A stretch of DNA of 8,898 nt. Source: an uncultured Butyrivibrio sp. (lineage in GTDB: Bacteria; Bacillota; Clostridia; Lachnospirales; Lachnospiraceae). Both the position numbers and the translations under genes were made by a program. Positions within the stretch are counted from its first letter, which is position 1, and every line of letters starts with the position of its first letter. Shown piece by piece: positions 1 to 5,378 of the stretch. Location of the stretch: NCBI GenBank assembly GCA_947169985.1, contig CAMVRW010000091.1, positions 1 to 8,898 of the forward strand. The letters run 5' to 3'. Under the pieces are notes generated by a model. It ran no database searches. It was not told where the DNA came from and saw only the letters and a list, made by a program, of their open reading frames with translations.

Positions 1-2289
1 GAAGAAGCCCACAGAATGGCTGAGAGATTTCGTGCAGATAAGACCGGAACAGAACACATTCTTCTTGCACTTATCAAGGAAGGGGAGAATGTGGCAGTAA
101 GGCTCATCAGCACTATGAATGTCCCTGCCCAGAAAATCTATGCAGAGACACTTGCAGCCATGGGTGAAGACCCTAATCTTGTAAAAGAGGACCTTGGCAG
201 AAGGCTTAATCCTCAGAAGGCAGGAAAAAAGGCATCAATCCTTGCACAGTACAGCCGCGACATGACTGCACTGGCCAGGGAGAATAAGCTTGATCCTGTG
301 ATCGGAAGAGAGCGTGAAATAAAGAGAGTTATCCAGATCCTTTCAAGAAGGACCAAGAATAACCCATGTCTCATTGGTGAGCCTGGTGTAGGAAAGACTG
401 CAGTTGTTGAAGGCCTTGCCCAGAGGATCGCAGTGGGAGATGTTCCTCTCACAGTACAGAACAAGCGCCTTGTAACCCTTGACCTTTCAGGAATGATTGC
501 CGGCTCCAAGTACAGAGGTGAGTTCGAGGAGAGGATCAAGAAGGTGATAAAAGAGGTATCGGAGGACGGCAATATCATCCTGTTCGTGGATGAGATGCAC
601 ACACTTATCGGTGCCGGCGGAGCAGAGGGCGCCATTGATGCTTCCAATATCTTAAAGCCATCACTGGCCCGTGGCGAGATTCAGATGATCGGTGCCACAA
701 CAATTACTGAGTACCGCAAATATGTTGAGAAGGACGCAGCTTTAGAGAGACGTTTCCAGCCTGTAAATGTGGATGAACCCACCAAGGAAGAGGCTCTGGA
801 CATCCTTAAGGGAATTGTTGGCAAGTACGAGGAGCATCACAAGGTTACTGTAACTCCTGAGGCGCTTCAGGCTGCAGTTGATCTCTCCGAGAGATATATC
901 AATGACAGGAATCTTCCTGACAAAGCCATTGATCTTATAGATGAAGCTGCTTCTGCAGTCAGACTTCGTACCATGGGAGTTTCACCTAAGATCAAGGCTA
1001 TGGAGGATCAGATAAAGGATCTTGACAGCCAGATCGAGACTGCCCTTAAGAATGCAGATTTTACCGCTGCAGGAACTTTGAATAAGGAGCAGAACCAGCT
1101 TATTACCAAGCTTAACAGGGCAAAGAACGCTGAGAAAAAGAAAGATTTAAGTAAAGGCTTTGTTGTAAACGAGAACGACATAGCAGAGGTTGTGGCTGAC
1201 TGGACAAGGATCCCGGTAAAGAAGATCGCAGAAAAAGAGTCGATTAAGCTCCTTAAGCTTGAGTCAGTACTTCATAAAAGAGTTATCGGCCAGGAGGATG
1301 CTGTAAAAGCAGTTTCTAAGGCTATCAGAAGAGGAAGAGTTGGACTTCAGGATCCAAACAGACCTATCGGTTCATTTCTTTTCCTGGGACCTACAGGTGT
1401 AGGTAAGACAGAGCTGTCAAAGGCACTGGCAGAGGCTATGTTCGGGGATGAGAATGCCCTTATCAGAGTTGATATGTCAGAGTACATGGAAGGCCACTCT
1501 GTATCCAAGATGATCGGATCACCTCCGGGATATGTGGGCTTTGATGACGGTGGACAGCTTTCTGAGAAGGTAAGACGTCACCCTTATTCGGTAATTCTTT
1601 TCGATGAGATTGAGAAGGCTCATCCGGACATCTTCAACGTGCTCTTGCAGGTTCTTGATGACGGACACATTACTGATTCCAAGGGCAGGAAGGTAAGCTT
1701 TAAGAACACCATCCTTATCATGACTTCAAACGTGGGTGCCCAGAGGATCGTTGATCCAAAGAAGCTTGGATTCGGTGCAGGAACTGATGCCAAGAGGGAC
1801 TACGAGGACATGAAGAGCGGCGTAATGGACGAGGTGAAGAAGCTCTTTAAGCCTGAGTTCATCAACCGTATCGACGAGATCATGGTATTCCACACCCTTA
1901 CTGAGAAGGAGATGATGGATATTGTTACCCTCCTTTCAGCTAACCTTTCAAAGAGATGCAAGACTCAGATGGATATCAATCTGACCATCTCGCCTGCAGT
2001 TAAGAAGTACCTGGTAAGTAAGCATTCCGATGCCAAAATGGGTGCAAGACCTCTGAAAAGAGCTATCCAGTCAACTATCGAGGATGCCATGGCTGAAGAG
2101 CTCTTAAAGGGCAACATTAAGGCAGGTATGGATGTCACAGTAGCTCTTAAGGATGACAAGATCGTCTTTCAGGGCAAGGATGGAAAGTCAGCTTCAGTTA
2201 AGAAGGTTTCCGTCAAGACCACCAAGGCTAAAGGCACTACCAAGGCAAAGGGCGTTGTAAGCACTAAGAGAGCTAAGAAGAAAGTATAA
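1..2289 (+). CDS. clpC: ATP-dependent Clp protease ATP-binding subunit ClpC (5' end outside window)
   Basis: Hexameric AAA+ unfoldase that feeds proteins into the ClpP peptidase in the cytoplasm for protein quality control and regulated proteolysis. The reading frame is open from base 1, so the start lies upstream; compared with B. subtilis ClpC about 80 N-terminal residues are missing. Counting from base 1 (762 residues): second Clp-N repeat with GTEHIL near residue 16; first AAA+ domain with Walker A GEPGVGKT (126-133) and Walker B DE (197-198); coiled UVR/middle domain (about 325-380), which separates ClpC from ClpA; second AAA+ domain with Walker A GPTGVGKT (463-470) and Walker B DE (535-536). 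LGF at 589-591 sits where the ClpP-docking loop is expected. The last 38 residues form an unusual basic tail with 13 Lys. The CtsR operators and mcsA/mcsB usual in Firmicutes would lie upstream, out of view. The gene ends in its own terminator. Confidence 0.97.
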   Translation, partial: EEAHRMAERFRADKTGTEHILLALIKEGENVAVRLISTMNVPAQKIYAETLAAMGEDPNLVKEDLGRRLNPQKAGKKASILAQYSRDMTALARENKLDPVIGREREIKRVIQILSRRTKNNPCLIGEPGVGKTAVVEGLAQRIAVGDVPLTVQNKRLVTLDLSGMIAGSKYRGEFEERIKKVIKEVSEDGNIILFVDEMHTLIGAGGAEGAIDASNILKPSLARGEIQMIGATTITEYRKYVEKDAALERRFQPVNVDEPTKEEALDILKGIVGKYEEHHKVTVTPEALQAAVDLSERYINDRNLPDKAIDLIDEAASAVRLRTMGVSPKIKAMEDQIKDLDSQIETALKNADFTAAGTLNKEQNQLITKLNRAKNAEKKKDLSKGFVVNENDIAEVVADWTRIPVKKIAEKESIKLLKLESVLHKRVIGQEDAVKAVSKAIRRGRVGLQDPNRPIGSFLFLGPTGVGKTELSKALAEAMFGDENALIRVDMSEYMEGHSVSKMIGSPPGYVGFDDGGQLSEKVRRHPYSVILFDEIEKAHPDIFNVLLQVLDDGHITDSKGRKVSFKNTILIMTSNVGAQRIVDPKKLGFGAGTDAKRDYEDMKSGVMDEVKKLFKPEFINRIDEIMVFHTLTEKEMMDIVTLLSANLSKRCKTQMDINLTISPAVKKYLVSKHSDAKMGARPLKRAIQSTIEDAMAEELLKGNIKAGMDVTVALKDDKIVFQGKDGKSASVKKVSVKTTKAKGTTKAKGVVSTKRAKKKV

Positions 2290-2319
2290 TTGAATATACA
2301 ATCAAAAAAATGATATAAT
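2290..2319 (+). promoter_or_regulatory. Sigma-A type promoter with extended -10 for the GGDEF gene
   Basis: TTGAAT (2290-2295, 4 of 6 consensus bases) is followed after 18 bp by a perfect TATAAT (2314-2319). TG at 2311-2312 gives an extended -10. The predicted start near 2326 falls inside the left arm of the clpC terminator hairpin. Prediction from motif only. Confidence 0.5.
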
Positions 2320-2322
2320 GAT

Positions 2323-2358
2323 AATGCACGGGGATTCTATATTCCTGTGCATTTTTTT
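2323..2358 (+). terminator. Rho-independent terminator of clpC
   Basis: The left arm AATGCACGGGGA (2323-2334) pairs with TTCCTGTGCATT (2342-2353) over 12 bp with two G-U pairs and a 7-nt loop. A run of T extends to 2358. It begins 34 nt after the clpC stop codon. Confidence 0.85.
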
Positions 2359-2369
2359 GGACAATTATT

Positions 2370-2375
2370 AAGGAG
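2370..2375 (+). promoter_or_regulatory. Ribosome binding site that places the GGDEF gene start at GTG 2386
   Basis: AAGGAG lies 10 nt before the GTG at 2386-2388. No comparable site precedes the downstream-frame TTG at 2459. This favours 2386 as the original start and supports the view that the gene is frameshifted. Confidence 0.55.
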
Positions 2376-2385
2376 AAAAACTGCG

Positions 2386-2574
2386 GTGACAGATTGTCTG
2401 AATTATGTTTTGGCAAATATAGCGTGTATTGTTTTCTTAAGCATAGTCATGTTTACTCTTGCAAGAGGCGTGGATAAGCAGGTTTCTACTTTGCTGCTGG
2501 AACAGATTATTCAGGCTTTGTGCTGTTCCTTTGGGGACCGCAATTATAATTCTTGTAATTGGTGTGTTCACTGA
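2386..2574 (+). pseudogene. N-terminal fragment of the frameshifted membrane GGDEF gene
   Basis: From GTG 2386 the frame encodes about 62 residues. The first 30 or so look genuine: a membrane segment (NYVLANIACIVFLSIVMF) followed by RGVDKQ, which I remember from the N-terminus of Lachnospiraceae multi-membrane GGDEF proteins. After LLLEQII the frame turns into Cys/Asn-rich, non-hydrophobic sequence and stops at 2572-2574. The next frame (+1) meanwhile carries an obvious membrane helix, GTAIIILVIGVF. The natural protein therefore seems to switch frame around 2500-2530, which requires a single-base insertion (or two-base loss) in the DNA or a sequencing error. As written, this fragment would be a short, non-functional membrane peptide. 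Confidence 0.6.
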
Positions 2575-3349
2575 TTATCTCTTTGTCATCGATGAAAGCG
2601 GTTATCTGGAATATGGTTTCCTGTATGCAGTTTTGCTTAGTATTCCATTTGGATATTTACTATCGTCTTCTGTAAAGGCTTTTTATAGAGCTTATACCAG
2701 TAACAGATACTATGACCACGGATTGTACATTGCCATGGGACTATTTCCTATTATGCCATTGACATGCGGTGTACTGCAGGCTTTTTTCTTATCGACTCCA
2801 ATCATGTGCTATGGCGCAACTGCTGCCGTATTGATGCTATATATAACAGCTACGGAAAACCGCATATCTACAGATCCTTTGACCTTGATCAATAATCGAC
2901 AGGAAATGCAAAGATATCTTACTCTCAAAATGAAATCCCGTGGGCAAAAGATGGATCTATATCTGATGATCCTGGATGTGGATCATTTTAAGGGGATAAA
3001 CGATAAATATGGTCACATAGAAGGTGATATGGCATTAGTAACAGTTGCAGAGTCGCTAAAATTATCATGTACAGATTCTAAAAACAGACCGTTTTTGTCC
3101 AGATATGGAGGGGATGAATTTATAGTTATTATGGAGGCTGAGGATGAAAAATATGTCCTGCAGACCGCCAAGACCATCCGGGAAAATATTACAAGACTCA
3201 ATGAAGAATCCGGTGCACCATTTAAATTGGAGGCCTGCATTGGATATGCCAAATATGATTACGATAACCCTGTGACAATTCCCCAGCTGATTGCTAAAGC
3301 AGATGAAAAGCTGTATGAGATGAAGAATAATCGAGATAACATGGGCTAA
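2459..3349 (+). CDS. GGDEF-domain protein (putative diguanylate cyclase), 3' part of a frameshifted gene
   Basis: Likely makes cyclic di-GMP from two GTP at the membrane. Counting from TTG 2459 (296 residues), four hydrophobic segments lie near residues 27-38, 52-68, 88-111 and 114-130. The GGDEF domain follows from about 139 (DPLT...NNR, with Leu where Gly is usual). The metal-site region LDVDHFK (D173, D175) and the catalytic GGDEF (217-221) are intact. The usual RxxD inhibitory site is absent: the corresponding residues read KNRP, so product inhibition through that site is not expected. The first 20 or so residues (Trp/Cys/Arg-rich) look like out-of-frame translation, and TTG 2459 has no ribosome binding site; the true start is probably GTG 2386 in the other frame. 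From memory of relatives, the membrane part is also about 100 residues short. The intact catalytic domain suggests a recent lesion or a sequencing error. Confidence 0.8.
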   Translation: MQEAWISRFLLCCWNRLFRLCAVPLGTAIIILVIGVFTDYLFVIDESGYLEYGFLYAVLLSIPFGYLLSSSVKAFYRAYTSNRYYDHGLYIAMGLFPIMPLTCGVLQAFFLSTPIMCYGATAAVLMLYITATENRISTDPLTLINNRQEMQRYLTLKMKSRGQKMDLYLMILDVDHFKGINDKYGHIEGDMALVTVAESLKLSCTDSKNRPFLSRYGGDEFIVIMEAEDEKYVLQTAKTIRENITRLNEESGAPFKLEACIGYAKYDYDNPVTIPQLIAKADEKLYEMKNNRDNMG

Positions 3350-3376
3350 AATGTCATGGACGTTTTAGAAATTTTT
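3346..3376 (+). terminator. Terminator after the GGDEF gene
   Basis: CTAAAATGTC (3346-3355) pairs with GACGTTTTAG (3359-3368) over 10 bp with one G-U pair and a 3-nt loop. AAATTTTT follows. The stem overlaps the stop codon. It is AU-rich and the T run is not immediate, so termination may be partial. Confidence 0.55.
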
Positions 3377-3401
3377 AATTCCCTATTGTCTCCCTGTGAA
3401 T

Positions 3402-3407
3402 TATAAT
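3402..3407 (+). promoter_or_regulatory. Possible -10 box for the 136-residue conserved gene
   Basis: A perfect TATAAT lies 50 nt upstream of the ATG at 3457 and downstream of the preceding terminator. No good -35 is seen at 16-18 bp; TTCCCT at 3379 is weak. TTGTCT (3386-3391) is too close to pair with it. Confidence 0.35.
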
Positions 3408-3456
3408 ATTTATGTACACAGTTTACTTATGTTCAACACATTTTAGGAGGGCTACT

Positions 3457-3867
3457 ATGGCTGTCGTAGAACAGTTGATCAGAGCTGAGAAGGACGGTAG
3501 TATCAGCTTTGGCAATTACGAGCTTCCGGAAAAGAAGAAGCTTGAGAATTTTGAACACAATGGAAATATCCTCAAGGTAAAGACCTTCAAGGATATTACA
3601 AAGCTTGAGAGTAACGAGAACTTTGTATATGAATCAGTTCCCGGAACAGCAGTTACAAACTTTAAGGAAACTGACAAAGGCGTTGAATTCACAGTAGAAG
3701 GTGCAAGTGATGCACAGATAACATTAGGACTCCTTGAGAACACTGAGTATGGAGTATTTGTAAATAGTACAAGTATTGGTAAGATGACTACTAATCTTGG
3801 TGGAAAGCTGAACCTCAGCGTTGAGTTATCTGGCGGTGAACCTGTAAATGTTAGAGTAGAGTGTTAA
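3457..3867 (+). CDS. Conserved protein of unknown function ('endosialidase-like' of Lachnospiraceae)
   Basis: Small 136-residue protein with no signal peptide or membrane segment, so probably cytoplasmic. ATG 3457 was chosen because a perfect AGGAGG (3445-3450) lies 6 nt before it; an in-frame ATG at 3412 has no such site and would add 15 residues of poor character. The sequence opens with MAVVEQLIRAE and SFGNYEL, has a Lys/Glu-rich section, then VYESVPGTAVTNF, and alternates hydrophobic and polar residues in a way that suggests a beta-sandwich. It ends in a Cys. I recall similar proteins in Lachnospiraceae labelled 'endosialidase', but no sialidase catalytic motif is visible and the label is probably a carried-over name. 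Its place just before radA and after clpC hints at a housekeeping or stress role, which is inference only. It is separated from both neighbours by terminator-like hairpins. Confidence 0.85.
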   Translation: MAVVEQLIRAEKDGSISFGNYELPEKKKLENFEHNGNILKVKTFKDITKLESNENFVYESVPGTAVTNFKETDKGVEFTVEGASDAQITLGLLENTEYGVFVNSTSIGKMTTNLGGKLNLSVELSGGEPVNVRVEC

Positions 3868-3889
3868 TATAACTATTAGCTAAATTGGG

Positions 3890-3936
3890 GTCACCCAAGT
3901 AGTGATATACATACTACTTGGGTGACTTTATTTTAT
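3890..3936 (+). terminator. Strong hairpin with T-rich tail between the conserved gene and radA
   Basis: GTCACCCAAGTAGT (3890-3903) and ACTACTTGGGTGAC (3913-3926) form a perfect 14-bp stem with a 9-nt loop. TTTATTTTAT follows. It starts 22 nt after the upstream stop codon. It ends only 13 nt before the radA ATG, so it may act as an attenuator in the radA leader as well as a terminator. Confidence 0.8.
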
Positions 3937-3949
3937 AAGAGGAGGATAA

Positions 3950-5329
3950 ATGGCAACTAAGATTAAGACAGTTTTTTTCTGTCAGAGTTGTGGGTATGAA
4001 TCATCAAAGTGGATGGGGCAATGTCCTGGATGTAAGGAGTGGAACAGCTTCGTGGAGGAAACTGTTAAGCCAGCTCCAAAGGCTGCAAGGGGAGCAGCGG
4101 CGTCAGTGTCCGGAACTAATGAGTATGTTGCACCTAAGACTCTATCAGAGATCGTCATGAACGATGAGGAAAGATATGACACCCATATTGGGGAGCTGAA
4201 CAGAGTTCTGGGTGGAGGCCTGGTAAAGGGGTCACTTATACTTGTGGGCGGAGATCCGGGAATTGGTAAGTCCACGATACTTCTTCAGGTGGCAGGACAT
4301 ATCTCCGGTGACGGAAAAGAGGTTTTGTATATATCCGGTGAGGAATCCCTTCGCCAGATCAAGCTACGAGCCAATCGTATCGGGGATTTCTCGGAATGCC
4401 TTAAGTTCATGTGCGAGACCAATCTCTCAAGCATTGAGGAGGCTATAACCAGGGCTAAGCCTTCGGTTGTTATAATTGACTCCATTCAGACCATGTTTAA
4501 TGAGTCGGTTTCTTCAGCTCCGGGAAGCGTATCCCAGGTCAGAGAGTCCACTTCTGTGCTTCTTAGGATTGCCAAGAGCATGAACATAGCAATCTTCATT
4601 GTGGGACATGTTACCAAGGAAGGTCAGGTTGCAGGTCCAAGGGTTCTGGAGCATATGGTGGATACAGTGCTCTACTTTGAGGGCGACAGACACGCCTCCT
4701 ACAGGATCCTTAGGGCAGTTAAGAACCGTTTCGGCTCCACTAACGAGATCGGAGTCTTTGAGATGCAGGAGAAGGGCCTTGTAGAAGTTGCCAATCCTTC
4801 AGAGTTCATGCTGGATGGAAGACCGGAAAACGCCAGTGGATCCATAGTGACCTGCTCTGTGGAGGGTACAAGACCAATACTTATTGAGGTCCAGGCCCTT
4901 GTTTGCAGAAGTAACTTTGGTTTTCCTCGCCGTCAGGCCAACGGAACAGATTACAACAGGGTGAACCTTTTGATGGCCGTTTTGGAAAAGAGAATTGGGC
5001 TTAACATGGGGGAATCGGATGCATATGTAAATCTGGCAGGAGGAATGCGTATTGCTGAGCCTTCCCTGGATCTTGGCATCTGCCTTGCACTCATTTCAAG
5101 TTTTAAAAATATACCCATAGGAAGCGACGTTATAGCCTTTGGTGAAGTTGGTCTTTCTGGAGAAGTTCGTTCCGTAAACATGGGTGAAGCCAGAGTTTCG
5201 GAGGCGAAAAAGCTTGGCTTTAAGACCTGCATAGTCCCCAAGGCGTTGGAAGATAAGCTTAAAAAGAGCTTTAAAGGAATAGAGATCATTGGTGTATCAT
5301 CAGTAGCTGACGCAATGAAACTTATATAA
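3950..5329 (+). CDS. radA: DNA repair protein RadA (Sms)
   Basis: RecA-related ATPase that promotes branch migration and processing of recombination intermediates in DNA repair. All family parts are present in 459 residues, the usual length. An N-terminal zinc finger has C11-x2-C14 and C25-x2-C28. Walker A GDPGIGKST lies at 101-109 and a Walker B-like VVIID ends at D177. The RadA-specific KNRFG motif is at 258-262. A Lon-protease-like C-terminal domain runs from about 290 to the end and includes GGMRIAEPSLDLGI. Start ATG 3950 follows AGGAGG (3940-3945) by 4 nt. The frame is intact. In B. subtilis, radA follows clpC and precedes disA; here two extra genes and several terminators intervene, and no disA follows before the convergent gene. 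The 14-bp hairpin just upstream leaves almost no room for a separate promoter, so expression may depend on read-through from the preceding gene. Confidence 0.97.
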   Translation: MATKIKTVFFCQSCGYESSKWMGQCPGCKEWNSFVEETVKPAPKAARGAAASVSGTNEYVAPKTLSEIVMNDEERYDTHIGELNRVLGGGLVKGSLILVGGDPGIGKSTILLQVAGHISGDGKEVLYISGEESLRQIKLRANRIGDFSECLKFMCETNLSSIEEAITRAKPSVVIIDSIQTMFNESVSSAPGSVSQVRESTSVLLRIAKSMNIAIFIVGHVTKEGQVAGPRVLEHMVDTVLYFEGDRHASYRILRAVKNRFGSTNEIGVFEMQEKGLVEVANPSEFMLDGRPENASGSIVTCSVEGTRPILIEVQALVCRSNFGFPRRQANGTDYNRVNLLMAVLEKRIGLNMGESDAYVNLAGGMRIAEPSLDLGICLALISSFKNIPIGSDVIAFGEVGLSGEVRSVNMGEARVSEAKKLGFKTCIVPKALEDKLKKSFKGIEIIGVSSVADAMKLI

Positions 5330-5330
5330 T

Positions 5331-5362
5331 AAAAATGCAGCCCACGCGGGGCTGCATTTTTT
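5331..5362. terminator. Bidirectional terminator shared by radA and the convergent surface-protein gene
   Basis: AAAAATGCAGCCC (5331-5343) pairs with GGGCTGCATTTTT (5349-5361) around a 5-nt loop. The T run serves radA, and the A run on the left becomes a U run for transcripts of the minus strand. It lies directly after the radA stop and 17 nt beyond the stop of the minus-strand gene. Confidence 0.88.
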
Positions 5363-5378
5363 GCATGAAAGGGGAGAT

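Noticed and set aside
213..647. Minus-strand frame inside clpC
   Set aside because: Antisense shadow of the strongly conserved first AAA+ domain.
3412..3456. Upstream in-frame ATG for the 136-residue protein
   Set aside because: There is no ribosome binding site, it lies 5 bases after the TATAAT box, and AGGAGG directly precedes ATG 3457.
3890..3926. LexA (SOS) operator upstream of radA
   Set aside because: The palindrome does not contain the Gram-positive CGAAC...GTTCG pattern, and the T-rich tail fits a terminator or attenuator.
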